62,164 nucleotides of DNA from contig JAJZBZ010000010.1 in assembly GCA_021846275.1 (NCBI GenBank), positions 1-62,164 of the forward strand, given 5' to 3'. This DNA is from Acidobacteriota bacterium. Lineage in GTDB: Bacteria > Acidobacteriota > Terriglobia > Terriglobales > Acidobacteriaceae. Made by a program: the position numbers and the translations under genes. This document shows positions 16,144 to 25,817 of the stretch, piece by piece. Every line of letters starts with the position of its first letter. Position 1 is the first letter of the stretch. A model generated the notes under the pieces. That model had not been told where the DNA came from and did not search any database. It saw nothing but the letters and a program-made list of their open reading frames with translations.

Positions 16144-18654
16144 TCAGTAGGTGTGGCTGAGGACGTCGGGGGTGGGGAAGACGGCGCTGCTGCGGCGGAT
16201 GTTTCCGGCGGAGCCGATGCCGGAGAGTGTGAATCCCCAGAGGAGTTCGGATTCGTCGCGGAGGGAGCCGAGGGCGAAGCGGCGGTAGCCGACGCTGAGG
16301 CCGCAGCAGTTCCAGTTGTAGATGGCCTGGGTGCCGCTGTACTGGAGCTGGCTTTCGGCGAAGTCGTAGCTGGCGTTGACGCCGAGGCTGAATCCTGCGT
16401 CGGAGGGTCTGCCGTAGTAGAGGAACGGGGTGAACTCGTGGCTTTGTGCGACGGAGGCTGAGGCTCCGGCTTCATCGACGGCGTTGAGCAGGGCCTGGCC
16501 GGCGCCGAGGGTCATGCGACCGAGGCTGTAACCGGCGTAGAGGTTGTTGGCGCCGAAGCGTCCGGCCTTGGTGTCGTAGTCCATGTCCCACTCGATGCGC
16601 ATGTTGGGGATGGCTTCAAAGCGGATGCGGGAGAGGATGGGGGCGACGTTGCGGGCGTTGGTGAGGAAGGCGATGCCGGTGAGGTCGAGGGTGGTGTCGA
16701 AGACGTTGCGGCGGTTGGGGATGAGCGCTCCGCCGAAGGTGGGGTTGAAGAAGAATTTCTGGGCGATCCACCAGCTGGCCCATTCGCGCTGAGGGGTGGG
16801 GCAGGGGGTGAGTGTGTTGGCGCAGGGAGCGGGGTGTGTGGGGCGGAGATAGAAGCGCTGGGTGAGGGCGAAGCCGGCTTCGTTGGTGTCGACGGCGATG
16901 TCGGTGAGGTCGAAGAGGAGCGTGTCCGGCTCGGAGTGGATGCCGGCGACGTAGCGGTAGAACAGCTCGGGCTGGACGACGTGGCGGAGTTGGCGATGGA
17001 AGTATGGCAGGAGGAAATCGCGTCCGAAGACGGGAGCGCGGAGGTCGAGGGCGAACTCGGCGTCGGTGCGCGTGAGGGGGTCGTGACTGACGTAGGGAAC
17101 GCCGTCGTAGTGGGTGCCGGTGAGGTCGGGAGTCTGGCTGCCGGAGTACTGGGTGAGGCGCGCGGCGACGGAGGGCAGGAAATCCCACTGACCGAGGTGA
17201 ATGGGCCAGGCGAGGCGCGGATAAACGTCAAGGCGTCCGACGTTGTGGGAGTGGAAGTTTGGCTCGGAGCGGCTGAGGTCGGCGACAGAGGAGCCGAAGC
17301 TCCAGTAGAACGGGGTTCCGGCGACGGGCTGGTCGATGGCGTCCCAGCGGACGGTGGGCAGCGAGAGGATGCGCACCTCCGGGACGGAGAGCACGGGCGC
17401 GCCGCTGCCGTTGCCGGAGGCTCCGTAGCTTTCAAAACGCTGGAGACCGGGAGTGAAGACGCGGCCGTGATGGTCGGCGGTGAGGGTGACGTCGCTGAGG
17501 ACTTCGGAGCTGGTGGCCTGGGCGAGGTTTTCGTCGAAGGCGAGGCGGAAGATGTAGCTGGAGAGATATTCGGCGTTTCCGGCGAGGCGGGTGTGGCTGG
17601 TGAAATCGCGGCGACCCCAGGCCTCGATGTCGGTGCCGCCCTGTTTGACGCGCGTGGGGACGGTGTTTCCGGGGAGCAGCTCTTCGATGCCGCGGTCGAT
17701 GAGGGCGTCCCAGCGGAGGTTGAAGGCGTCGAGTTTTCGGCCCTTGTAGCGGAAGTCGCCGTCGGGCGCCCAGCCGCGATTGGTCCAGAATTCGAGGCCG
17801 ATGGTGAGGTCGGCGCTGCGGTTGATGGCCCAGTAGTATTCGTCGCCGAGGACGATGCCTTTGACGCTGGAGTCGGCGAAGATGGGCAGCAGGAGGCCGG
17901 AGCTGCGGTCGTTGACCTGGGTGGAGTGTTTGAGTTCGGGGATGTAAAAGAGCGGGATGTGGAAGTAATGGAAGACGCTGTTTTTCATGGCGGCGGTCTG
18001 GTCTTCGATGTCGATGGAGCTGGAGACGAACTGCCAGTCGGGCGTGGGCAGGCGACAGGAGGTCATGGAGCCATCGACGATGTGGAAGCTGTTTTCGCCG
18101 GTCTGGAGCAGGACGCGGCCGGTGAAGGTGAATGGGTCGGGCGTGGTGTAAATGCGCGCGGTGCCGAGGCTGCGGACGCCGAAGGTGCCGATGACCTGGA
18201 AGAATCGGGCGGTGTGCGCGTCGGGATGGATTTCGCCGTGGTCGGCGTCGAGGGAGACATCCTGCGGGCCGCCGTCGAGCTGGACGTGACCCTGAACGAG
18301 GACGGTGTCCTTGTCCTGCTGATAGAGGACGCGGTCGGCGCGCATGACGTAATCCTGATAGGTGACGAGGACACCGCCGTCAAGCGTCCAGGTGTCGCCG
18401 ACGCGCGTCTGATTGCGAGCCTGCCAGTGGAGGATGGTTCCCTTCTGAGGCTGCGGCAGGGGGCGCGCGGTGGGCAGCATTTGCAGGCTGGGGTCGTCGG
18501 GGATGGCGGCGGAGTTTTGCGCGGCGGATGCGGCGGAAGACTGGCCTGGGCTGGAATCAGCAGCGGGTAACGCATTGGTTACTAGCTGCGCGTGAATCTG
18601 CGCATGACACAGCGCAAGCAGCGTGATACACCAAAAATAGTGAAGTCGCCTCAC
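16144..18654 (-). CDS. lptD: LPS-assembly outer membrane protein LptD
   Basis: 836 residues. Signal peptide MRRLHYFWCITLLALCHAQIHA. Residues of about 85-200 are an OstA-like jellyroll (YQDYVMRADRVLYQQDKDTV, VQGHVQLDGG), and the rest is a large beta-barrel with many aromatic, alternating strands. LptD inserts lipopolysaccharide into the outer leaflet with LptE. Presence implies an LPS-bearing diderm. No lptE-like gene is adjacent. The gene is alone, with a promoter region upstream facing away from the RDD gene at 18755. Confidence 0.88.
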   Translation of the reverse strand: MRRLHYFWCITLLALCHAQIHAQLVTNALPAADSSPGQSSAASAAQNSAAIPDDPSLQMLPTARPLPQPQKGTILHWQARNQTRVGDTWTLDGGVLVTYQDYVMRADRVLYQQDKDTVLVQGHVQLDGGPQDVSLDADHGEIHPDAHTARFFQVIGTFGVRSLGTARIYTTPDPFTFTGRVLLQTGENSFHIVDGSMTSCRLPTPDWQFVSSSIDIEDQTAAMKNSVFHYFHIPLFYIPELKHSTQVNDRSSGLLLPIFADSSVKGIVLGDEYYWAINRSADLTIGLEFWTNRGWAPDGDFRYKGRKLDAFNLRWDALIDRGIEELLPGNTVPTRVKQGGTDIEAWGRRDFTSHTRLAGNAEYLSSYIFRLAFDENLAQATSSEVLSDVTLTADHHGRVFTPGLQRFESYGASGNGSGAPVLSVPEVRILSLPTVRWDAIDQPVAGTPFYWSFGSSVADLSRSEPNFHSHNVGRLDVYPRLAWPIHLGQWDFLPSVAARLTQYSGSQTPDLTGTHYDGVPYVSHDPLTRTDAEFALDLRAPVFGRDFLLPYFHRQLRHVVQPELFYRYVAGIHSEPDTLLFDLTDIAVDTNEAGFALTQRFYLRPTHPAPCANTLTPCPTPQREWASWWIAQKFFFNPTFGGALIPNRRNVFDTTLDLTGIAFLTNARNVAPILSRIRFEAIPNMRIEWDMDYDTKAGRFGANNLYAGYSLGRMTLGAGQALLNAVDEAGASASVAQSHEFTPFLYYGRPSDAGFSLGVNASYDFAESQLQYSGTQAIYNWNCCGLSVGYRRFALGSLRDESELLWGFTLSGIGSAGNIRRSSAVFPTPDVLSHTY

Positions 18655-18754
18655 CGGATTCCTGCTCAGGATAACAAACGCCTGAGTGCTGTGAAGTAAG
18701 ACGGAAACGGGATGAAAACAGGGGCGTGAGCGGCGCGAGGAAAGGGATGCGGCA

Positions 18755-20257
18755 TTGAATCAACGGGCGAGTCGAGAGTCTGCGGCGCTGAACCTTTTCG
18801 AGGAAAGGTTTGACGAGGGGATGGAAACGGAACGGGCTATGGAAGCCCGTGACGCGAAGGCTCAGGACTGGAAGAGTGAAGTGAATCGTCGTCTGGCGGC
18901 GCATCGCAGTCGACAGGGCGGCGCGACGGCGGCGCAGAGCGAGCCGCAGGCGACGCGGCAGGCGGGCAACTCGCGCGCGGCGCAGGCGGCGGCGCGGGTG
19001 GCGGCGCGGTATGCGAATGCGCCGACGTATGAGGATTTGTTTGCAGGCAACGCCGAGGCGGTGGTGCGCGCGGCGGGAGCTGCCGTGGAGGCTGCGCGCG
19101 GCGCGCAGGCGGCGGCGGAAGCCGTGCTGGCGGGGTTGCAGGCGCATCTGCCGCTGGAGGCGCAGCAGGCGGAGTTGACGCGGACGGAATCACGCTGGCA
19201 GGACGAACCCGCGCCCGCCGCGGAGCGCACGACACAAGCGCAGCCGCGATGGCACGACGCGATGGCGCCGACGGCGGATGCGTGGGAAGAGATGCGCGTG
19301 GCACCGCAGCCGGAGTATGACTATTTTCGTGTGCGCGAGGAGGACGCGATTGAGGATGCGACGGTGGAGCCGGTGCATGCCTCGGCGGCGAACCTGATCG
19401 AGTTTCCGCGCGAGCTGGTGGCGATGCACAAGGCGAGGCCGCGACTGGCGGAGCAGCCGTTTGCGCCCGTGGAGAATGCCGGGCCGCAGTTGAACATTTT
19501 TGAGGTGGACCCGGCGGAGCTGCCGACCGAGGCTGCGTCGGCTGCGCCGGAGTGGACGAAGCCGGATTGGACACAGGTGGGCGGCGAGCCAGCGTGGCAG
19601 GCGAGCGAAACGCCGAGAGATGGCGAGCCGACGGCGCGGACTGGAGTTGCCGAGCACACTGCCGAAGCGCTGGTCGATGATCAGATTGCGCTGCTGCGGC
19701 TGCCGGGAATTGAAGCCGAAGAGCCGGTGATTGAGGGACGGATTGACGAAGAACCGGACCATGAACTGTTGACGGCGCAGGCGACGGAGGCTGTCGAGAA
19801 GCAGACGCTGGAGATGGACGCGGCGGAGTTGGCGGTCGCGGTCGAACTGTACGTGGCCGGGCGGTTGCATCGCCTGCTGGCGGGGATTGTGGATGCTTCG
19901 CTGGTGGCGCTGGCGTTTCTGAGCGCGGCGACGGTGGTGCTGATGGCGGCGGATTCAGTGCCAACGGGCAGGACGGCGCTGATGGCCACGGTTGTGGGAC
20001 TGGCAATCTTTGGCATTGTGTATCAGGTGATCTTCTTCGCGCTGTCGGACGAAGGGACGCCGGGAATGCGCTACGCGCGGATCGCGCTCTGCACGTTTGA
20101 CGACGAGAATCCGACGGTGAGCCAGAGCCTGATGCGGATTCCGGCGACGATGGTGGCCGCGCTGCCGCTGGGCGCGGGGCTGCTGTGGTCGATTGTGGAT
20201 CGCGACGGGCTGGGCGTGCAGGATCGGCTGTCGCGGACGTATCAGCGCAAATACTAG
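18755..20257 (+). CDS. RDD-family membrane protein with long Ala-rich N-terminus
   Basis: 500 residues. The first 370 or so are low complexity, rich in Ala, Glu and Pro, with coiled-coil-like helices (RAAQAAARVAARYANAP, VVRAAGAAVEAARGAQAAAE) and probably disordered. The C-terminal third is an RDD domain: RLHRLLAGIVDASLVALAFL, then VVGLAIFGIVYQVIFFAL and a last membrane span before VQDRLSRTYQRKY. RDD proteins are small membrane proteins of mostly unknown role. The TTG at 18755 is chosen because AGGAAAGG lies a suitable distance upstream; the ATG at 18821 is an alternative. Divergent from lptD. Confidence 0.75.
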   Translation: MNQRASRESAALNLFEERFDEGMETERAMEARDAKAQDWKSEVNRRLAAHRSRQGGATAAQSEPQATRQAGNSRAAQAAARVAARYANAPTYEDLFAGNAEAVVRAAGAAVEAARGAQAAAEAVLAGLQAHLPLEAQQAELTRTESRWQDEPAPAAERTTQAQPRWHDAMAPTADAWEEMRVAPQPEYDYFRVREEDAIEDATVEPVHASAANLIEFPRELVAMHKARPRLAEQPFAPVENAGPQLNIFEVDPAELPTEAASAAPEWTKPDWTQVGGEPAWQASETPRDGEPTARTGVAEHTAEALVDDQIALLRLPGIEAEEPVIEGRIDEEPDHELLTAQATEAVEKQTLEMDAAELAVAVELYVAGRLHRLLAGIVDASLVALAFLSAATVVLMAADSVPTGRTALMATVVGLAIFGIVYQVIFFALSDEGTPGMRYARIALCTFDDENPTVSQSLMRIPATMVAALPLGAGLLWSIVDRDGLGVQDRLSRTYQRKY

Positions 20258-20360
20258 AGCAGAATCAGGCAAGGGAGCGGGATCAGGGGTGGAATTCCCT
20301 GCCCTGCTCCAGCATGGCGAGGATTGATTGCATTCGCTTTGCGGCAGCGTTGGCGCGAGG

Positions 20361-21269
20361 CTACCACTCCTGCTGGGCTCGCAGGGCGGCGACGCCGGCT
20401 CCGACGACGCTGATGGCGTCATCGGCGGGCAGAATTTCGAGCGAATAGCTTTGTAGCGGACTCATGCGGACCATCTTTTCCAGATGCTCGCGCAGGAGCT
20501 TGAGGTCGAGGAAGCCGATGTTGAGGCCGGTGAAGTAGAAGCGTCCGGGACCGCCGAGATGGATGGCCGTGGCGCAGCCGGCGGCGAGGGCGCGATGCCA
20601 GAGATCGACGAAATCGCGGCAGCGCTGGTCGCCGGATTTGGCGTTGGCGAAGATGTCCTCCGGCTCCATGTCCATGAAGCGAAGGCGCATGGCGCGGTTG
20701 CCCATGATGCCCTCGATGTGTCCGACGCCGCCGCAGCCGCAGAAGCGCTCTTTGGGGTCAAGCGTGACGACGGTGTGGCCGCCCTCCCAGACGCCGTCGG
20801 CGATGGGCCAGCGACCGTAGCCGATGCCGTTGCCGAGGGTCCAGACGCGGGTCATGCGGTCGAGCGCGCCGCCGCGCGAGGCGAGGCCGGCGGCGACCGA
20901 GTCGGCGTCGTTGAGGATGTGAACGGGCGCTTCGATGCCGTGGGTGCGCAGGACGGCGGCAAGCTGTTCGCCGAAGCGGATGCCCTTGATCTGGGTGAGG
21001 TTGGGCGCGTCCTGGACGACGCCGTTGCGCACGACGCCGGGAACGGCGAGGCCGATGGCGGCGACCGGGGACGCGGCGACGAGAGGCTTGATCTGCGCGG
21101 CGAGCTGCTCGTAGAGATCGTTGACGGTGACGCCGATGAGCGCTTCGGTTTCGGATGGGTCAGCGGGAAAGCGCGAAAGCCTGCCGACGAGAACCATCTG
21201 TTCGTTTTCCAGTTGCAGGCGACCGGCGACGATGTGCTCTGTCATCACGACGCCAATGGCTGCGCTCAT
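20361..21269 (-). CDS. ROK-family sugar kinase-like protein
   Basis: 302 residues, ASKHA-type fold. AIGLAVPGVV, ILNDADSVAAGLA and TLGNGIGYGRW are ROK kinase blocks; the Asp of NDAD is the expected catalytic base. The zinc motif reads CGCGGVGHIE where the family pattern is CxCGxxGCxE, so the third Cys is His. The start at 21269 (MSAAIGVV) is supported by the fold beginning there. Likely glucokinase or another hexose kinase; could also be a ROK regulator lacking the DNA-binding domain, but the length favours a kinase. Confidence 0.8.
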   Translation of the reverse strand: MSAAIGVVMTEHIVAGRLQLENEQMVLVGRLSRFPADPSETEALIGVTVNDLYEQLAAQIKPLVAASPVAAIGLAVPGVVRNGVVQDAPNLTQIKGIRFGEQLAAVLRTHGIEAPVHILNDADSVAAGLASRGGALDRMTRVWTLGNGIGYGRWPIADGVWEGGHTVVTLDPKERFCGCGGVGHIEGIMGNRAMRLRFMDMEPEDIFANAKSGDQRCRDFVDLWHRALAAGCATAIHLGGPGRFYFTGLNIGFLDLKLLREHLEKMVRMSPLQSYSLEILPADDAISVVGAGVAALRAQQEW

Positions 21270-21402
21270 GGCCACTCCTCGGAATCGAGTGTCGGAAAGA
21301 AGCTTTCCGAAGGAACGATTGTATGCCCGCCGTTGGGCGCGGGACAAGTGTTTGTCGATCGAATGCGGCGCGTCGCTGTCGTCATCCTGCGAGCCTCCGT
21401 CG

Positions 21403-22803
21403 TCACTGGTAGCGATGGAGCCGACCGATGCCGTTGAAGGCTGCGACCTTGTAGCACTCGGCCAGCGTGGGGTAGTTGAAGACGGTTTCGATGAAGTATT
21501 CGACGGTGCCGCCGAGGGTCATGACGGCCTGGCCGATGTGGACGAGCTCGCTGGCGCCCTCGCCGATGATGTGGACGCCGAGCACCTTGCGGGTGTCGCG
21601 GTGGAAGATGAGCTTGAGGCGTCCGGTGGTGTCGCCGCGAATCTGGCCGCGCGCGACCTCGCGATAGTAGGCCATGCCGACCTCGTAGGGCACGTCCTCC
21701 TCGGTGAGCTGCTCCTCGGTTTTGCCGATGAAGCTGATCTCCGGGATGGTGTAGATGCCGTAGGGGTAGAAGCTGGGGTTGGAGACCGTGTTCATGTCGT
21801 TGAAGGCGCGGGCGACGGCGATGCGGCCCTGCTCCATCGAGACCGAGGCAAGCGACGGGAAGCCGATGACATCGCCGACGGCGTAGACGGAGGGAATGTT
21901 GGTCTGGAAGTTTTCATCGACGGGGATGCGCCCGCGCGGGTCGGCGTGAATGCCGGCGGCGTCGAGGTTGAGGTCGTCGATGTTGCCCTGGCGACCAACG
22001 GCGTAAAGGAGCGCGTCGCCGGAGACTTTTTTCTGGCTTTTGAGATTGGCGACGACGGTGGCGTCGGGGAGTTCCTCGACGCTCTCCAGCTCCTCGCCGA
22101 GGCGCATGGTGACGCGGCTGTCGCGGAGGTGATAGCTGAGGGTTTCGATGATCTCCTGGTCGGCGAATTCGAGCAGGCGGTTGCGCTTTTCGATGACCGT
22201 GACGCGGACGCCGAGGATGGCGAACATGCAGGCGTATTCGACGCCGATGACGCCGCCGCCGACGACGATGAGCGTGCGCGGGAGTTTGGGCAGGTTGAGG
22301 ATGGAGTCGCTGTTGACGATGGTTTTGTCGTTGATGGGAACGCGGTCGGAGGTGGCCGGCCGGGTGCCGACGGCGATGATGACGCGCTCGGACTGGAGCG
22401 TGGATTCGCTGTCAGGGCCGGTGACGCGGATGGTCTGAGGATCGACGAAGCTGGCCGCGCCGTGGACGATGTCAATGTTGTTGCGCGAGAGCTGGGCCTC
22501 GGTGACGTCGATCTCGGTTTTTATGACGGCCTGTACGCGGAAGGAAAGATCGTCCATGGTGATCTTTTCCTTGACGCGATAGTTCATGCCATAGACGGTG
22601 CGGTAGTTGTAGCCGGAGAGATGGAGCACGGCCTCGCGCATGGTCTTGGACGGGATGGTGCCGGTGTTGACGCAGACGCCACCGACGACGGAGCGGGATT
22701 CGACGACGGCGACGCGCTTTTTGAGTTTGGAAGCGGCGACGGCGGCGCGCTGGCCGGATGGGCCGGAGCCAATCACGATGAGGTCATACTTTGCGGCGCT
22801 CAT
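21403..22803 (-). CDS. sthA: Soluble pyridine nucleotide transhydrogenase
   Basis: 466 residues. FAD/NAD(P)-binding flavoprotein of the class I disulfide reductase fold that moves hydride between NADPH and NAD+. Motifs: LIVIGSGPSGQRAAVAASKL (FAD), CVNTGTIPSK near residue 44, where the usual second redox Cys is Thr, the feature that sets SthA apart from lipoamide dehydrogenases. Then VVGGGVIGVEYACMFAILG (NAD(P)) and YAVGDVIGFPSLAS. The C-terminus FNYPTLAECYKVAAFNG is typical of SthA. Confidence 0.92.
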   Translation of the reverse strand: MSAAKYDLIVIGSGPSGQRAAVAASKLKKRVAVVESRSVVGGVCVNTGTIPSKTMREAVLHLSGYNYRTVYGMNYRVKEKITMDDLSFRVQAVIKTEIDVTEAQLSRNNIDIVHGAASFVDPQTIRVTGPDSESTLQSERVIIAVGTRPATSDRVPINDKTIVNSDSILNLPKLPRTLIVVGGGVIGVEYACMFAILGVRVTVIEKRNRLLEFADQEIIETLSYHLRDSRVTMRLGEELESVEELPDATVVANLKSQKKVSGDALLYAVGRQGNIDDLNLDAAGIHADPRGRIPVDENFQTNIPSVYAVGDVIGFPSLASVSMEQGRIAVARAFNDMNTVSNPSFYPYGIYTIPEISFIGKTEEQLTEEDVPYEVGMAYYREVARGQIRGDTTGRLKLIFHRDTRKVLGVHIIGEGASELVHIGQAVMTLGGTVEYFIETVFNYPTLAECYKVAAFNGIGRLHRYQ

Positions 22804-23041
22804 GCCGGATTCTCCAACAGGACAGGAAACTCTACCACTTACGCACCTCTCCTCAAACGGAGGCTAACACACTGAGACGAAAATACGGGTGATGCCCGCG
22901 GCGACGATGCATAAGGCATCGCGATTCGGGACGGGCAGAGCTAAAAAGGCTACCGAGCAGTCAGATGGCGGCGGCGGTCGGCTGGTTGCATGATGGGGGA
23001 TGGGACGGAGTGAGTTTCGCGGTGGAGAACGCTGCGGGACG

Positions 23042-24751
23042 CTATGCCGAGCGGAGCGCGGGGTTGGCGCGGGGAGCTGCGACGGATCCGCCCCAGCGGC
23101 CACCGGGCTGGTGATCCTCGTTGAGATGGAACTGGCGGATGACGCCGTCGAGGTCGCCGGCGAGGACGGTGAGTTGTTTGCAGCCCTCGGCGGTTTCCTC
23201 CGACGCCTGGGAGTTTTCGGTGGCGAGCTGGGAGATCTGCGAGGCGGATTCGGAGATTTCACCGGCGGCGGCGGTCTGTTCGGTGGCGGCGGTGGCGATG
23301 AGGTGGATCATGTGCTCGACCTCGCGGGCGGAGGCGATGATGGCTTCGAGGCTGGTGCGCGCGCGGGAGGTTTCGTCGATGCCGTTTTCGACGGCGAACT
23401 GCGAGCCTTGCATGAGGTCGAGGGTCTGGCGCGTCTCCATCTGGATGCTTTCGATGGTGGCGGAAATCTCTCGCGTGGCGGAGCGTGTGCGCTCGGCGAG
23501 GCGGCGAACCTCGCCGGCGACGACGGCGAAGCCGCGGCCATGCTCTCCGGCGCGCGCGGCCTCGATGGCGGCGTTGAGCGCGAGGAGGTTGGTCTGTTCG
23601 CTGATCTCCTGAATGACGGTGACGACTTTTCCGATTTCGAGGGAGCGGGTGGCGAGTTCGTTCATTTTGTCGGCGACGGAGGCCGAGGCGGCGTGGATGC
23701 GCTGCATGGTTTCGGCGGCGGCCTTCATGACGGCACCGCCTTCGTTGGCCTTTTCGGCGGACTGGCGGCTGGCTCCGGCGGCGGCCTCGGCGTTGTTGCT
23801 GATCTCGCCGATGGTGGCGGTCATCTCCTGGGCGGCGGCGGCGATCTGGTTGGTTTTGTCGGACTGGGCGTGGGTGTTGCCGCTGGTTTCGCGGGAGCGG
23901 ATGCTGAGTTCCCCGGCTGCGGTGGAGAGCGTGCTGACGCCGATGGCGACGGACTCGATGACGCCGCGCATGGCGGAGACGCTGCGGTTGAGAGCGGCGG
24001 CCAGTCGACCGAGTTCGTCTTCGCGGCTGAAATCGACGGCGGCGGTGAGGTCGCGCTGGGCGAGTTTTTCCAGTGCGCTTGTGACGGCGGCAAGCGGCGG
24101 GGCGATCATGCGCGTGAGGATGAGGCCAATCGAGACGCAGAGCAGGAAAACGAGGACCGAAGCGGCGGCGACGATCCATGTGGAGCGACGGGCGACGAAT
24201 ACGGCGGTGGAGGCGCTGCCGGCGCCGGCGCGGGAACTCATTGTCCGAGCCTGGTTGATGGACTCGGAAGCCTCCGCGTAGGTCCGCATGGTGGAGTCGG
24301 ACATGACCTGGTCGAGGGCATCTCCCAGATTGTTCGCATTCACGTCAGCGAGAACCTTCGCGGTGATTGCGCCATAGCGATCAGTGCTTTGAGCGATCTG
24401 TCGCCGCATGGACCGCTGTTCGGGGGAGTGGACGTAACGCCCGAAGGCGGCCTGCTGATCGGCGTAGTCGGACTGGTTCTTTTCAAGGCGCGCAAGGGCG
24501 GCTGTTTTGCAATCCGCAGCCGGACAGAGCAGGAGCGTGAGCGTCTCCCGGCGGATTCCGTTGAAGCTCTCCTGCATCTCGTTGAGAACGGTTATTTCCG
24601 GCAGGGCATGATCGCGGACATCGGCGACGCTGGCGGTGACGAGGCGAAAGGCGAAGATGGTGAACGCGGCGGCACCGAGAACGAGCAGGCAGACCAGCCC
24701 GAAGGCGATCATGAACTTGCGGGCGACGGGGAGATTGCTGAAGAAGTTCAT
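23042..24751 (-). CDS. Methyl-accepting chemotaxis protein
   Basis: 569 residues from the ATG at 24751. First membrane span near residues 13-33, a periplasmic four-helix sensor, a second span ([21 protein letters not shown]), a HAMP segment ([18 protein letters not shown]), then the signalling coiled coil. The hairpin tip reads [20 protein letters not shown] followed by [18 protein letters not shown]. The short C-terminus lacks a CheR-tethering pentapeptide. No other chemotaxis gene is in the window, so it is an orphan receptor. In-frame sequence upstream of 24751 is ignored because it is not receptor-like. Confidence 0.92.
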   Translation of the reverse strand: MNFFSNLPVARKFMIAFGLVCLLVLGAAAFTIFAFRLVTASVADVRDHALPEITVLNEMQESFNGIRRETLTLLLCPAADCKTAALARLEKNQSDYADQQAAFGRYVHSPEQRSMRRQIAQSTDRYGAITAKVLADVNANNLGDALDQVMSDSTMRTYAEASESINQARTMSSRAGAGSASTAVFVARRSTWIVAAASVLVFLLCVSIGLILTRMIAPPLAAVTSALEKLAQRDLTAAVDFSREDELGRLAAALNRSVSAMRGVIESVAIGVSTLSTAAGELSIRSRETSGNTHAQSDKTNQIAAAAQEMTATIGEISNNAEAAAGASRQSAEKANEGGAVMKAAAETMQRIHAASASVADKMNELATRSLEIGKVVTVIQEISEQTNLLALNAAIEAARAGEHGRGFAVVAGEVRRLAERTRSATREISATIESIQMETRQTLDLMQGSQFAVENGIDETSRARTSLEAIIASAREVEHMIHLIATAATEQTAAAGEISESASQISQLATENSQASEETAEGCKQLTVLAGDLDGVIRQFHLNEDHQPGGRWGGSVAAPRANPALRSA

Positions 24752-25003
24752 CGTGGAGGCTCCTGGTCGATGCGTGTGTCGGAGATCGGCGCGTGCGAAT
24801 GCGTGAGTTGCCTTGCGGCAGCGACGCGGCTGATCCCGGCAACCCCGACTTGCCGATCCGGACAGAGGATCGCGTGTACGGAATTCATCGGCGCAACCGC
24901 GGGCGACTTGAGGGATTGGCGGGAACATCGACCGCGAGCGCGGCGCGCAGGACCGGAGAGTAGAATCGAAGTGGGAAGGATTTCCGCCCGGAAGGAGCCT
25001 GCG

Positions 25004-25555
25004 ATGCGATTCACTGTACTGGAGCTGGAGCGGGAAGCTGTTGATTATTCGGTGGATATTGCGGCGGGGAGTCTGGACCTGGACGAGGAAACCCGGCAGG
25101 TGGGGCCGATGCGCTGCTCCGGGCGCGCCGAGGCGCTGCATGAGCATCGAAGCGCGACCGAGGTGGTGGTGGATGTGCGGCTGCGCGGGGAGTTTTCGGG
25201 CGAGTTCGAGGTGCCGTGCGCGCGGTGCGTGAACCCGGTGAGGCATGATCTGAAGGGGGATTTCGACCTGATTTTTCGCCCGGCGGGAGTGGACGACGAG
25301 AACGGCGAGGGGTCGATCACCACACAGGAGACGGAAATCGGGTATTATGAAGGAGGCAGTCTGCAACTGGAGGATGTTCTGCGCGAGCAGATCCTGCTTG
25401 GGTTGCCCGCCAGAACACTCTGTCATCCGGATTGCAAGGGGCTGTGTCCTGTTTGCGGCCAGAATCGCAACGAGATGGATTGCGACTGCGCAACGCGGCA
25501 GATGGACCCGAAGTGGAGCAAGCTGGCCGAGCTGAGCAGCAGGAAAAGCTCCTGA
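25004..25555 (+). CDS. DUF177 (YceD-like) protein
   Basis: 183 residues. DUF177 proteins sit upstream of rpmF and are linked to 23S rRNA/ribosome assembly. Evidence: N-terminal [32 protein letters not shown] in the middle and a C-terminal Cys cluster [13 protein letters not shown]...CDC that could bind zinc. The start at 25004 has GAAGGAG upstream. It is first in the conserved DUF177-rpmF-plsX order. Confidence 0.88.
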   Translation: MRFTVLELEREAVDYSVDIAAGSLDLDEETRQVGPMRCSGRAEALHEHRSATEVVVDVRLRGEFSGEFEVPCARCVNPVRHDLKGDFDLIFRPAGVDDENGEGSITTQETEIGYYEGGSLQLEDVLREQILLGLPARTLCHPDCKGLCPVCGQNRNEMDCDCATRQMDPKWSKLAELSSRKSS

Positions 25556-25613
25556 GCCGTGGCAGCGGGAAACGCCGGAAGCCGACGAGTGGAAGTTTGA
25601 AAGGAATTGTGTC

Positions 25614-25802
25614 ATGCCGAATCCAAAACGACGTCACTCGAAGCGTCGCACCGCTCTTCGCCGGTCCCACGATCATCTGACGGCTGGCTCGCTGTCGATT
25701 TGCCCGAACTGCCAGGAAAAGAAGATGCCCCACCGGGCATGTCCGAAGTGCGGCGAGTATAAGGGACGCGCCGTGCTGGAGAGCAAGACCGCAGTCAGCT
25801 AA
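25614..25802 (+). CDS. rpmF: 50S ribosomal protein L32
   Basis: 62 residues. [20 protein letters not shown] is the classic L32 start, and [18 protein letters not shown] carries the four zinc-binding Cys residues. Placed 58 bases after DUF177 and 15 bases before plsX, the usual arrangement. Confidence 0.97.
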   Translation: MPNPKRRHSKRRTALRRSHDHLTAGSLSICPNCQEKKMPHRACPKCGEYKGRAVLESKTAVS

Positions 25803-25817
25803 CGCCCCGCCACACTC

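Noticed and set aside
16834-18570. 578-residue plus-strand reading antisense to lptD
   Set aside because: Val/Gly/Glu-rich composition typical of the antisense of a GC-rich gene; lptD on the minus strand has clear domains.
22864-23041. Terminator or small RNA between sthA and the receptor gene
   Set aside because: I saw only short imperfect complementarity and no T-run.
23000-25003. Long plus-strand reading across the chemotaxis receptor
   Set aside because: Gly/Asp-rich shadow of the receptor's antisense strand; the real gene in that frame is DUF177 from 25004.
24752-25003. Riboswitch ahead of the chemotaxis receptor
   Set aside because: I looked for cyclic-di-GMP and TPP core motifs on both strands and found no convincing match.
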